DNA from: Stenotrophomonas indicatrix
GTDB taxonomy: Bacteria > Pseudomonadota > Gammaproteobacteria > Xanthomonadales > Xanthomonadaceae
NCBI RefSeq assembly: GCF_002750975.1
Contig: NZ_PEJS01000001.1
Span: 2,108,001 to 2,172,000 of the forward strand
Length of the DNA: 64,000 nt
Reading direction: 5' to 3'
Below the pieces are notes generated by a model that was not told where the DNA came from, made no database searches, and saw only the letters and a list, made by a program, of their open reading frames with translations. Below are positions 10,267 through 18,634 of the stretch, in pieces. Numbering within the stretch: position 1 is the first letter of the stretch; each line of letters opens with the position of its first letter. A program made the translations under genes and the position numbers.

Positions 10267-12638
10267 GGGCCGATGACCAGTTCCGGGGTGTAGCCCAGCC
10301 CGCGCAGCTGCTGCAGCGCCGGGTCGAGCGTGGCCGGGTCGCGTGCCACCCGCACCCGCAGTCGCTGTCCGGTTTCGCCCGGCGTGGTTTCGGCATAGGC
10401 CTGCAGGCCAAGCGCGCGCACCTGTGCCACGGCCTGCGTGGCACGCGCTGCATCCAGCCCCTGCGCGAACTGCACCACCTGCACAACGCCCTCGCTGGCC
10501 GGATACAACGCCGCAAGGCTGCCGTTCTGCGGCGGCTGGCCCTGGCCATCGCGTGCATTGCCCTGGCCCAGCACCGACAGGTCCTGCGGCGGCAGCTGCG
10601 GTGCCGACAGTGCCGGCAACGCCCAGCTCTGTACCGGTTGTGCAGCGGCCTGGGCGTTGCGCATGTAGTCGTAGCGATCGCGCGTCAGGCGCTGTCCGGC
10701 GGCCGGGTCGCGCACCACGTGCGGGCGCAGGAACACCATCAGGTTGGTCTTGGCCCGCTTGCGCGTATCGCTGCGGAACAGCGCGCCCAGCACCGGGATC
10801 TTCCCCAGCCCCGGCACGGCATCGCGGCCATGGCTGACGCTGTCTTCCAGCAGGCCGCCCAGCACCATGATCTGGCCGTCATCGAGCAGCACGCTGGTGT
10901 CCAGCGCCCGCTTGTTGGTGATGATGCCGGCGCTGCCCGAGCTCTGCGCATCGATGCTGCTGACTTCCTGGTAGATGTCCAGCTTCACCGTGCCGCCCTC
11001 GGAAATCTGCGGGCGCACCCGCAGCTTCAGGCCCACGTCCTCGCGTTCGATGGTCTGGAACGGGTTGTTGCTGCCACCGCCGCCATCGGTCACATAGCGG
11101 CCACTGACGAAGGGCACGGTCTGCCCGACCATGATGCTGGCCGCCTCGTTGTCCAGCGTCATCAGGTTCGGCGTGGAGAGGATGTTGGCGCCGCCTTTGC
11201 TCTGCAGGGCATTGGCCAGCGCCTTCATGTTGAGGATCTGGCCGACGCCCGGCAGGTTGATCGTGCCGTCGATCACGCCGATGTTCAGCCCGTCCTTCGG
11301 CAGCACGTCGAGCGTGGTGCGCGCGGTGGTGTTCAGCCCACTGCCGCCGGTGGTGCCGCCGAAGTGGGTGCCACCGAAGGTGCGGCCGTTGCCCAGCATC
11401 CATTGCACGCCCAGTTCGGCGGCGTCGGTCTGGTTGACCTCCACGATCAGGCTCTCCACCAGCACCTGCGCCCGACGCTGGTCCAGCTGGTCGATCACCC
11501 GCCGCAGGTTGCGGTACACCGGCTCCGGGGCAGAGATCAGCAAGGTGTTGGTTGCGATGTCGGCCTGCACCGAAATGCCGTTCTGGCTGAAGCCGGTGCT
11601 GCCGGCATCGATCGGTTCGCGACGGCCGGGATCAAGCCGCGGCGATTCCAGCGCATTGCCTTTGTTCTTGCCCTGTGCAGGCTGCGCCGGCGGGCTGGCA
11701 TTGCGGCTGGTCTCGCCCGGCAATGCAGTGATGCCGTCGCTGCTGCCCATTGCCGGCGCATCGCTCTGCCCTGCCACCACGCCCCGCAGCACCCCGGCCA
11801 GCTGGGTGGCCTGGGCGTTGCGCAGGTACACCACATGCAGGTTGCCGGACTCGTCCTGGGCCTTGTCCAGCTTCTCCACCAGCTGCCGCGCCAGGCGCGT
11901 GCGGCCCGGGCTGCTGGAACGCAGCAGCACGCTGTTGCTGCGCGGGTCGGCCATCACCACCACCTTCTGCGCCGGCTCCGCGCCCTGCGCATCCAGCAGC
12001 GGTGCGACCATCGCCGCCACGTCCACGGCAATGCCCTGCTGCAGCTTCACCACGTCGGTGTCCATGCCGGCCGGTGTATCCACGCTGGCGATGACCCGCG
12101 CGATGCGCTCCAGGTTGTCGGCGTAGTCGGTGATGACCAGCGTGTTGTTGCCGGGGTTGGCGGTGATCGGATTGTCCGCGGTGATCATCGGCCGCAGCAC
12201 CGCCACCAGCGCCGCGGCACTCTCGTAGCGCAGGGCAAACGTGCGCGTGGCTATCTCGCCGCCCGCACCACCGGCACCAACGCGGCCGCCCAGCAGCTTG
12301 GCATCGGCCTGCGGCACCACCCGGCTGACTCCCCCGCTTTCAACCACGGCGAAGCCGCGCATGCGCAATGCACCCAGCAGCAGCTGGTAAGCCTGCACGC
12401 GGCTGACCGGCCCATCGGAGACCACGGTCATCTTGCCGCTCACCCGGGGGTCGACCAGGAACTGGCGGCCGGTGAAGCGTGCCGCCATGCGCAGCACCCC
12501 ACCGATATCGGTGTCCACCAGGTTCAGCTGCACCGGTTCGCCATTGGCGTCCTGCGCCTGCACCGGCGCCGGAAGATGGGCCAGGCCCACCACCAGTGCC
12601 AATGCCGCGCTGCAGCCCAGGCTGCGCATCGCCTTCAT
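10263..12638 (-). CDS. gspD: Type II secretion secretin GspD with C-terminal SPOR-like domain
   Basis: 791 residues. It starts with a signal peptide (cleavage near PVQAQD, no convincing lipobox), followed by N0-N3 domains (VQLNLVDTDIGGVLR; GNNTLVITDYADNLERI). The secretin barrel carries the signature VPGLGKIPVLGALFRSDTR followed by TNLMVFLRPHVV. It forms the outer-membrane channel. Unusually, after a Gly/Gln-rich linker the last ~74 residues (718-791) read like a SPOR peptidoglycan-binding repeat: VVQVVQFAQGLDAARA, a second helix with VRALGLQAYAET, and RLRVRVARD. Secretins normally end in an S-domain or soon after the barrel. The ATG overlaps the gspM stop by four bases. Equivalent to HxcQ, which in Pseudomonas is a lipoprotein; that feature is not evident here. 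Confidence 0.94.
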   Translation of the reverse strand: MKAMRSLGCSAALALVVGLAHLPAPVQAQDANGEPVQLNLVDTDIGGVLRMAARFTGRQFLVDPRVSGKMTVVSDGPVSRVQAYQLLLGALRMRGFAVVESGGVSRVVPQADAKLLGGRVGAGGAGGEIATRTFALRYESAAALVAVLRPMITADNPITANPGNNTLVITDYADNLERIARVIASVDTPAGMDTDVVKLQQGIAVDVAAMVAPLLDAQGAEPAQKVVVMADPRSNSVLLRSSSPGRTRLARQLVEKLDKAQDESGNLHVVYLRNAQATQLAGVLRGVVAGQSDAPAMGSSDGITALPGETSRNASPPAQPAQGKNKGNALESPRLDPGRREPIDAGSTGFSQNGISVQADIATNTLLISAPEPVYRNLRRVIDQLDQRRAQVLVESLIVEVNQTDAAELGVQWMLGNGRTFGGTHFGGTTGGSGLNTTARTTLDVLPKDGLNIGVIDGTINLPGVGQILNMKALANALQSKGGANILSTPNLMTLDNEAASIMVGQTVPFVSGRYVTDGGGGSNNPFQTIEREDVGLKLRVRPQISEGGTVKLDIYQEVSSIDAQSSGSAGIITNKRALDTSVLLDDGQIMVLGGLLEDSVSHGRDAVPGLGKIPVLGALFRSDTRKRAKTNLMVFLRPHVVRDPAAGQRLTRDRYDYMRNAQAAAQPVQSWALPALSAPQLPPQDLSVLGQGNARDGQGQPPQNGSLAALYPASEGVVQVVQFAQGLDAARATQAVAQVRALGLQAYAETTPGETGQRLRVRVARDPATLDPALQQLRGLGYTPELVIGP

Positions 12639-13159
12639 GGATGGCCACCGCCCTGGGCGGCCATCACGATGTTTCCGGAAATCCGTGCCGCCGGCATGTT
12701 CGCGTCCCCTGTTCGTTGCAGTTGCAGTTGCTGCAGTTCGATGGCCGGGTCGGCCAGCAAGGGCAGCAGCCAGTTCCAGAGCGCATCGGCGGGCACACTG
12801 CGCACCTGCAGGTGCCAGCGCCCGTCGCGCGTTTCGATATGCAGGCTGCCCGCCAGGCCGGCAGCGGTGATCTGTTGGCGCAGGCCTGCAAGTGTCGGCC
12901 GCCGGCCTTGCGCCTGCTGCTGTTCACGGGCGCGCAGCAGCGGTGCAAGTGCAGCCGCCTGCGCCTGCAGCCGTGGAAGCTCAGCCTGCCAATGGCTGCG
13001 CTGTTTAAGCAGCGGCTGCAGCCAGCCCAGCCACAGTGCGGCCGCCGCTATCGCCGCAGCCATCAACAGCAGCATCGCGCGCTCGCGCGCCGCCAGCCGC
13101 TGCCAACGCTGCGACAGTCCGCGCACGAAGCCCGCCGGCCGTAGTTCCGCTGTGGTCAC
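12635..13159 (-). CDS. gspM: Type II secretion protein GspM
   Basis: 174 residues beginning at GTG, with a GTGA overlap onto the gspL stop. The layout is that of GspM: a short basic cytoplasmic N-terminus, one transmembrane helix at about 28-48 (AMLLLMAAAIAAAALWLGW), an Ala/Gln-rich coiled region, and a periplasmic ferredoxin-like domain (AGSLHIETRDGRWHLQVRS). GspM partners GspL in the inner-membrane platform. Sequence conservation in this family is low, so the call rests on size, topology and position between gspL and gspD. Confidence 0.85.
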   Translation of the reverse strand: MTTAELRPAGFVRGLSQRWQRLAARERAMLLLMAAAIAAAALWLGWLQPLLKQRSHWQAELPRLQAQAAALAPLLRAREQQQAQGRRPTLAGLRQQITAAGLAGSLHIETRDGRWHLQVRSVPADALWNWLLPLLADPAIELQQLQLQRTGDANMPAARISGNIVMAAQGGGHP

Positions 13160-14322
13160 GGCGCAGTCCCGCTGCTGATCCGCAAGCGGCCACCGGCTTC
13201 GTGCGCAAGCTGCAACCCTTGTGCCTGCATCGCCTGCTGCCAGCGCTCCAGCCGTTGCGCGTCCTCGGCCAACACCTGCGCGTCAGCGTCCAGTTCCAAT
13301 TCCATCTGGCCCGGTTGATAGCGCAGGCTGCGAACCTGGCCAGCCAACTCGGGGATGGCCTGCAGCACGCCGGCAACCTGCTGCTGCACGGCAGGAAGTG
13401 CCCGTGGCGCTGCCGGCGCTGCCAGTGCCCGCCGTGCCTGCACCACCGGATCGACAACATCGTGGATCTCGGGGAAGTGCGTGCTGAACTGCCGCGCCAT
13501 GTCATGCTGCAGGGCTTCACCCTCGCTGTGCCAGCGCGACACCTGCAGTTGCAGGCCCAGTGCAGCCAGCACCGCCGCCGCCAGCGCAAGACCGATGGCC
13601 ACGCGTGGCGCACCTGCACCCGAGGCCGGCAACGGCAGTGACCAGCCAGGCAGCGGACCGCTGCACTGCACCGCCTGCGTCAGCACGCTGGCCGGCAGAC
13701 GCTCGGCCCAAGCGGGCGGCACGCCATCGATCCACTGCACTGCCTGCACCCCGGCCTGCTGCAAGCGCACGGCCAGCACCTGCATCACCGAGGCCAGGTC
13801 ACGCCCACCGCACCACTGCACGAAGCCACGATCACGGCCACAGCGGACCAGCACCTGCTCACCACACAGCTGCAGGGTGACCTGCCCGACCGCCCACGGC
13901 AGCAGCAAGGGCGTTGGGTGCAGCGCCTGCAACTGCAGCCCGCACTCCTGCAGCTGCTGCTGTACGCGCGCAATCGCCTGCAGGCCAAGCCACGCCACCG
14001 CCACCGTGCCATCGGCCGCCTGGGTGCCATGGCCCAGCGCCACCTCCTGCAGATCATCCAGCAGCATCGCTTCCACTTCACCCTGCAGGGCGGCCTGCAG
14101 GCGTCGCCCGGGCAGCGGCGGCAGCTGCAGCTCAAGCAGGATCAGGTCCTGCGGATCAAGGCTCGCATGCACCCTCGCCTGCGGAAAGCGCCGGCCCAGC
14201 GTAGACAGAGGGTCGCTGCCCGTGGCCAGCACGCGGTCCTTGTGCAGCTGCGCCCACTCAACCGCGCTGTCCCCATCCAATCGTTCCAGCGCCGGCAGGC
14301 GCACTCTCAGCTGCAGGCTCAT
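13156..14322 (-). CDS. gspL: Type II secretion protein GspL
   Basis: 388 residues if it starts at the ATG of 14322, chosen because it makes an ATGA overlap with gspK. An extension upstream to 14445 is in frame but lies inside gspK. The N-terminal ~240 residues are the cytoplasmic actin-like GspL domain that recruits GspE (LPPLPGRRLQAALQGEVEAML is the recognisable part). A transmembrane helix follows at about 255-275 (VAIGLALAAAVLAALGLQL), then a periplasmic domain (VRSLRYQPGQMELELDADA). Equivalent to HxcY. Confidence 0.88.
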   Translation of the reverse strand: MSLQLRVRLPALERLDGDSAVEWAQLHKDRVLATGSDPLSTLGRRFPQARVHASLDPQDLILLELQLPPLPGRRLQAALQGEVEAMLLDDLQEVALGHGTQAADGTVAVAWLGLQAIARVQQQLQECGLQLQALHPTPLLLPWAVGQVTLQLCGEQVLVRCGRDRGFVQWCGGRDLASVMQVLAVRLQQAGVQAVQWIDGVPPAWAERLPASVLTQAVQCSGPLPGWSLPLPASGAGAPRVAIGLALAAAVLAALGLQLQVSRWHSEGEALQHDMARQFSTHFPEIHDVVDPVVQARRALAAPAAPRALPAVQQQVAGVLQAIPELAGQVRSLRYQPGQMELELDADAQVLAEDAQRLERWQQAMQAQGLQLAHEAGGRLRISSGTAP

Positions 14323-15224
14323 GCACCGATCCTTGTCCATACCCGTTGCACACGCACGCTGTCGTCGCGGAACTCGCGCCAGATCAACGCGCGGAAATCC
14401 ACGGATGCACCGTCTGCCTGTACCTGGCCTACCGCCAGGAACCACTCGCTGTGGATACCCAGCGGCATCAGCGCCATCTGTTCGTTGCTCAGCTGCAGCC
14501 GGTTGGCGATGTCACCGCGGTTGAGCAGCCAGTGGCCACGATCGCGCTCGCCCAGCAGCGCCTGCAGGCGCCCGGCATCCACCCCGGGTGCAACCGCCTG
14601 CAGTACGGCGATGTCCCCTGTATTGGCGTTGACCAGGGTCTGCGCTGGCAGCACCACCGTACGCCGCGCCAGTGCCTGTATCGCCACCGGATCGGCGCCT
14701 GCCAGCACCTGTTCAATCAGCGACTCACGCGGCAACGGTGCCCGCGCATGCCGATCGCCATCGCGCAGGCGCGACTGGACCTGCGTTGCGGCGCTGGCAC
14801 AGGCAGCGCGGGGCAGCCCCTGCCCCACACACAGCGAAGTGAACGCACGCAGTGCCTCTGCGGCAGGCTGGCCGTCAGCCAGCAGCGTGCGCAGGTTGAA
14901 CCTCGACTGCGCGTCCACCAGCTGCAGGTGCACCGGCAGTGGCGCCTGCAGCTGCACCGGCCGCGCCCAGCGTCCACTGCCAACGGTAGTCAACTGCTCG
15001 CGCGCGTCGTCACGCAACTGCTGCGCCGCGCGCTCCAGCGTGGCGTCCACCGCCATGCGTACCTGCATGCGCAGCTGGTCGCTGCGTACCGCGCGCAGCT
15101 GTACGGCCTGCCGGGTCAGCAGCGCAGTGGCGATCACCGCCACCAGTGCCACCACCAGCATCGCCACGATCACCGCCATGCCCTGCTGGCGGGCAAACGC
15201 ACCTGGAATGTTCCGGCGTGCCAT
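14319..15224 (-). CDS. gspK: Type II secretion minor pseudopilin GspK
   Basis: 301 residues, the usual GspK length. It has a type IV prepilin leader with the family's QQGMAVIVAMLVVALVAVIATALL segment, in which the +5 Glu is missing as is typical of GspK. The conserved SRFNLRTLL block and a large alpha-domain follow. GspK caps the pseudopilus tip, normally in a complex with GspI and GspJ. Neither of those is encoded nearby, which is odd. It lies nine bases after gspG. Confidence 0.9.
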   Translation of the reverse strand: MARRNIPGAFARQQGMAVIVAMLVVALVAVIATALLTRQAVQLRAVRSDQLRMQVRMAVDATLERAAQQLRDDAREQLTTVGSGRWARPVQLQAPLPVHLQLVDAQSRFNLRTLLADGQPAAEALRAFTSLCVGQGLPRAACASAATQVQSRLRDGDRHARAPLPRESLIEQVLAGADPVAIQALARRTVVLPAQTLVNANTGDIAVLQAVAPGVDAGRLQALLGERDRGHWLLNRGDIANRLQLSNEQMALMPLGIHSEWFLAVGQVQADGASVDFRALIWREFRDDSVRVQRVWTRIGA

Positions 15225-15233
15225 TGTCCGGCC

Positions 15234-15671
15234 TCACAACTGCCAGGAACCGATGTCCGCGTTGCCGGCCTCACCGCCGGGCTTGCTGTCGGCCCCCAGC
15301 GAGAACACGTCGATATCGCCGTGCGTGCCGGGGTTCTGGTACTGGTAGGGGTGCCCCCACGGGTCATCCGGCAGGCGGTCGAGGTACGGCGTGACCGGCA
15401 TCGCGCCGCTGCCCTGCGGCGGTTTCAGCAGCGCCTGCAGCCCCTGCCCGGCACTGGGGTAACGCCCATTGTCCAGCCGGTACAGCTTCATGGCCTGCAT
15501 CAGTGCGGCGATGTCCTGGCGTGCCGCCACCACGCGGGCCTGGTCGGGGCGATCCATCAGCCGGGGCACGATCAGTGCAGCCAGAATGCCGATGATGACC
15601 ACCACCACCATGATCTCGATCAGGCTGAAGCCCTGCTGCCGAGCCCTGCGACCACCCATCTGCATTGCCAT
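15234..15671 (-). CDS. gspG: Type II secretion major pseudopilin GspG
   Basis: 145 residues. The prepilin peptidase site QQGFSLIEIMVVVVIIGIL (Gly-Phe, Glu at +5) is followed by the GspG core AALIVPRLMDRPDQAR, the calcium-loop region (LDRLPDDPWGHPYQY) and DIDVFSLGADSKPGGE. It is the main pseudopilus subunit. It carries the ribosome site GAGG before the first ATG. It is the first pseudopilin of the operon; gspH, gspI and gspJ, which usually follow, are missing, and gspK comes directly next. Equivalent to HxcT. Confidence 0.97.
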   Translation of the reverse strand: MAMQMGGRRARQQGFSLIEIMVVVVIIGILAALIVPRLMDRPDQARVVAARQDIAALMQAMKLYRLDNGRYPSAGQGLQALLKPPQGSGAMPVTPYLDRLPDDPWGHPYQYQNPGTHGDIDVFSLGADSKPGGEAGNADIGSWQL

Positions 15672-15728
15672 TGTTCCGCCCTCATCATCCTGGAAGAGAC
15701 CGCCGCCCCATGGTCAGCGGCGCATGTG

Positions 15729-16313
15729 TCAGTACGATAAACATCCTGCGGAAATCGGCCGTTCCTGCAGCCGATCACCCACACCGCGCGCATTCCCCAC
15801 GCAGGCAGCGTCCAGCAGCGACGACGGAACGCGAGCAAGCGTTTCCTCCACGCAGCGCTGCAGCAGTGGCGCGGCACACGCCTGCAGCAGGCGCATGCAC
15901 TGCAGGGGCGACCAGGCCATGCCATGATCGAAGCCGATGAATTGCCGGTACACCTGGTGATAGCGAAGATCGTCGTGCAGGCGCTGCCCGCTGCCAGGGG
16001 CGCACAGCGCGATCAGCAGCACCGCACGCTGCACCATGCGCACCTCCGCGCTCTCCTGCGCAAGCGTGGCCAAGGCCGCTTCAGGCCACGGCTGCAGGCA
16101 TGCGTCCAGCGCCTGCCGCAGCAGCATCAACGGATGGCCGCTGACATCCAGCGCTGACCACCTTGCCGCATCGGCCCAGGCATCGCTGGACAGCATCCAC
16201 ACCCACGGCTGCCCATAGCGCTGCACATTCACTGGGGCGTGCCGCGCCTGGTCCAGCGACTGGCTCAGGTGGCGGTCCAGCTCCAGCATGCTGATCCTGC
16301 GACTGTCGTTCAT
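15729..16313 (-). CDS. Unknown protein, Phd/YefM-like N-terminus with transposase-N-terminus-like C-terminal half (paralog 2)
   Basis: 194 residues, not assignable to a named gene. Residues ~7-46 (ISMLELDRHLSQSLDQARH, then VNVQRYGQPWVWMLS) look like the Phd/YefM antitoxin fold, in which a short helix is followed by a beta strand reading R-x-G-x-P. Residues ~114-160 (RAVLLIALCAP, then LHDDLRYHQVYRQFIGFDHG) resemble the DUF772 segment at the start of IS5-type transposases. It is clearly paralogous to the gene upstream. No transmembrane helix or prepilin leader is present, so it is not a missing pseudopilin. It lies between the FecR-like gene and gspG, where P. aeruginosa has hxcWUPV. Function unknown; a regulatory role is a guess. 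Confidence 0.75.
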   Translation of the reverse strand: MNDSRRISMLELDRHLSQSLDQARHAPVNVQRYGQPWVWMLSSDAWADAARWSALDVSGHPLMLLRQALDACLQPWPEAALATLAQESAEVRMVQRAVLLIALCAPGSGQRLHDDLRYHQVYRQFIGFDHGMAWSPLQCMRLLQACAAPLLQRCVEETLARVPSSLLDAACVGNARGVGDRLQERPISAGCLSY

Positions 16314-16432
16314 CGGCGTCGCCTGCGCTCCGCGACGCGGGAGCGTCGTACTCTGCAGAAGACGTCAGCAAGGCAGCCGAAGCGACAGCACGAATGCGAT
16401 GTTGAGCAGTGCGTGGCAGCATCGCGGGAATG

Positions 16433-16984
16433 TCACCGCAACGTCATCCGCCTGCAGGCTTGCAGGTCCAGGCGCGGCGCCTCTCCGCCACACCGCCGGG
16501 CCAGCACGGCAACGTCGCTGCGCTGCGCGAATGCCGCCAGCGCGTGCATCGCGTCCGCGTCATCCAGCAGCGCCGCCGTCGTCGCCTGCAGCAGTGGCAG
16601 CTGCCATCCCTCCATCTGCGCATCGCTGGCGGCCACGAACCAGTGCCACAACCGGTGGTAGCGCACGTGATCGTGAAGTGCCGCCAGACCCTCGATGCCG
16701 TGCATGGCCATCAGCAACAAGGCACGTGCCAGTGCAGCAGCAGGCAGCATTCCCGATTCCGAAAGTGGCAGCGCCTGCCGCTGCAACCGCAGCAGCATCG
16801 CCAACGGATGGTCCTGTGGCTCGAACTCCAGCAGCACCGCCTGCTGCCGCCACTGCGGGTCGGACACCACGCATACCCACGGCGCGCCATAGCGGTGCAC
16901 CATCAGCGGCCGCCGCTGGGTGGTTTCCAGCAGCGCCGACAGATTGCGGCGCAGATCCAACACACCGATGGTCTCGTTGCGCAT
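16433..16984 (-). CDS. Unknown protein, Phd/YefM-like N-terminus with transposase-N-terminus-like C-terminal half (paralog 1)
   Basis: 183 residues from the ATG at 16984; another ATG five codons upstream is possible. The N-terminus MRNETIGVLDLRRNLSALLE followed by PLMVHRYGAPWVCVVSDPQW matches the pattern of YefM/Phd antitoxins. The second half has LARALLLMAMHGIEGLAALH and DHVRYHRLWHWFVAAS, where R-x-LLL-x2-M-x-G, L-x-YH and W-x-WF are the landmarks seen in DUF772 of IS5-type transposases. It shares these landmarks with the next gene downstream. It follows the anti-sigma gene by 53 bases and is probably in the same operon. No toxin gene of any recognisable family is adjacent, so this is not an ordinary toxin-antitoxin pair. 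Confidence 0.75.
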   Translation of the reverse strand: MRNETIGVLDLRRNLSALLETTQRRPLMVHRYGAPWVCVVSDPQWRQQAVLLEFEPQDHPLAMLLRLQRQALPLSESGMLPAAALARALLLMAMHGIEGLAALHDHVRYHRLWHWFVAASDAQMEGWQLPLLQATTAALLDDADAMHALAAFAQRSDVAVLARRCGGEAPRLDLQACRRMTLR

Positions 16985-17037
16985 CCTTGGCCTCTCCATG
17001 CATGCAGCGGGCGTGCGCGTCGCGCGCAGCCAGGGTC

Positions 17038-18018
17038 TTACCCCAAGACGGCAATTCCACCGGGAAAGCGACGCAGGCCGAGTGACAGCGTCTGCCCGAG
17101 CTGCTCCAGTGCGGCATCCGGATCATCAATGCGGAAGCGACCACTGACCGGCGCCCGCGCCAATGCGGATTCGCCCAGCAGCACCTTGCCGCGCCGGTAG
17201 CGGTTGATCTCGGCCACCACCTCACGCAGTGGCGCGCGGCGGAACACCAGCATGCCTTCGGTCCACGCGCTGACTTCGGCCGCCACGGCTTCGGCCACCA
17301 CGCCACTGAGGCGCTCGTCATACACCGTCTGCTGGCCGGCCTGCAGCTGCAGGCGACCTTGCGGATGCTCGATGCGCACGCTGCCGCGCAGGCAGGTCAC
17401 GCGCACCTGGCCATCGGTATTGCGCACATCCAGGCGTGCTGCGCCCTCGTCGGCCACCAGGCAACCCGGCCCGGCGAACAGCGCCAGGCGCGCTCCCGCA
17501 GCGGCCTCGATCGCCGCCTGTCCCTGCACCAGCTCGAAGCCTTCACCCTGGGCATCACTGCGCCGGCGCAGGCTGCTCTGCGTATCCAGTTCGATCTTCA
17601 GGTGCGGCGTCGGCGCAATCTGCAGCCGCTCGCCGGTACCGGTATGGAAATCGGCGGTCATCGCCGTCACCGAAGGCCACAGGCCCAGTGGCGGGTGCAG
17701 CGCAGCCACCACGGCCAGGCTCGCAGGTGCCGCCACGGCCGCACCCAGGAATGCGCGCCGGCTCCAGCGTTGTGCCGGGGTTGCAGGCTGCGGCTGGCGC
17801 GCAGCGGCAGGCAGCTGCTCACCGGCCAGGCGTACCTGTTCCCATTGCCGTTTCGCGCGCGCAAAGGCGTGCCGATGGCCGGGATCGGCCTCGCACCATT
17901 GGTGGAATTTCCTGGCATCGGCCGCAGTGGCTTCGCCCGAGGTCAACCGTACCACCCACGCGTGGGCCTGGCGCTCCACGGCGTCGAGCGGGCGGTGCGG
18001 TTGATCGTCAGCGTCCAT
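17038..18018 (-). CDS. FecR-family anti-sigma regulator (VreR-like)
   Basis: 326 residues from the ATG at 18018. The N-terminal DUF4880-type segment is recognisable: AHAWVVRLTSGEATAADARK followed by FHQWCEADPGHRHAFARA. A transmembrane helix follows at about 105-125 (AFLGAAVAAPASLAVVAAL), then the periplasmic FecR domain (FHTGTGERLQIAPTPHLKIEL, DVRNTDGQVRVTCLRGSVRI) and a C-terminal STN-like end (FRRAPLREVVAEINRY). Such proteins hold or activate an ECF sigma factor according to a periplasmic signal. It lies 69 bases after the sigma gene. Confidence 0.92.
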   Translation of the reverse strand: MDADDQPHRPLDAVERQAHAWVVRLTSGEATAADARKFHQWCEADPGHRHAFARAKRQWEQVRLAGEQLPAAARQPQPATPAQRWSRRAFLGAAVAAPASLAVVAALHPPLGLWPSVTAMTADFHTGTGERLQIAPTPHLKIELDTQSSLRRRSDAQGEGFELVQGQAAIEAAAGARLALFAGPGCLVADEGAARLDVRNTDGQVRVTCLRGSVRIEHPQGRLQLQAGQQTVYDERLSGVVAEAVAAEVSAWTEGMLVFRRAPLREVVAEINRYRRGKVLLGESALARAPVSGRFRIDDPDAALEQLGQTLSLGLRRFPGGIAVLG

Positions 18019-18087
18019 GAGGGCTCTTGCCGTCCCCGCACGCTGCGGGGTTCTGCTCGGCGTCAAAGTGTAGACGGATGCCGTGCC

Positions 18088-18618
18088 TCAGAACCGCACC
18101 TGCCGTCCCTGCCCGCTGCGTTCGGCCAGGTAATCCTGTGCGGCTTTCAGCTCACGCTGCACCAGCCGCAACGAGACGCCCAGGTGCTCGGCCACATCGC
18201 GCTGCTGCAGGCCGTCCACGCGGATCGCCAGCAGTATCCGGCGGCGGCGCTCGGGCATCCGCTGCAGCAGGCCGACCATGTCTTCCAGCGCCATCTCCTG
18301 CTCGGCCGCCTGTGCCGGCCCCGGGCCGGGATCGGCCATGTCCATCAACGTATCCACTTCTTCCAGGCTCAGCAGGCGATGGTCGGCGCGCTGGCGGTCG
18401 ATCACGGTGTTCATCGCCATGCGCAGCAGGTACGCGGCGGGGTTCTGTACCGGGTCCAGGCGATCGCGGCGCGTGCTCAGGCGCATCCAGGTGTCCTGCA
18501 GCGCGTCGCCGGCCAGCTCTTCCGAGCCCAGCTTGCGCACCAGGCGGCGCTTCAGTTCGTCGTACGCGCCCAGCAGATGGTCCATCAGGTCTACCGCCCC
18601 AGCCGTGCTGTTGCTCAT
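18088..18618 (-). CDS. ECF sigma factor, FecI type (VreI-like)
   Basis: 176 residues from the ATG at 18618, preceded by AAGGA at good spacing; longer in-frame starts would run into the upstream gene. Region 2 (ELAGDALQDTWMRLSTRR, PAAYLLRMAMNTVIDRQRA) and region 4 (MPERRRRILLAIRVDGLQQR, then DVAEHLGVSLRLVQRELKAA) are complete and typical of iron-starvation-type ECF factors. It lies between an STN-domain gene and a FecR-like gene, so it belongs to a cell-surface-signalling-like module. By analogy with P. aeruginosa VreI, which responds to phosphate limitation and drives the hxc/pdt genes, it probably controls the downstream secretion operon. Confidence 0.94.
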   Translation of the reverse strand: MSNSTAGAVDLMDHLLGAYDELKRRLVRKLGSEELAGDALQDTWMRLSTRRDRLDPVQNPAAYLLRMAMNTVIDRQRADHRLLSLEEVDTLMDMADPGPGPAQAAEQEMALEDMVGLLQRMPERRRRILLAIRVDGLQQRDVAEHLGVSLRLVQRELKAAQDYLAERSGQGRQVRF

Positions 18619-18634
18619 GTTCGATTCCTTGACG

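Noticed and set aside
9951..13178. A 1075-codon plus-strand open frame across gspD-gspE
   Set aside because: It is an antisense shadow of gspE, gspD and gspM, rich in His/Arg/Gln with no domain pattern.
15729..16984. Toxin-antitoxin pair
   Set aside because: Both genes are paralogs of each other and neither resembles a toxin.
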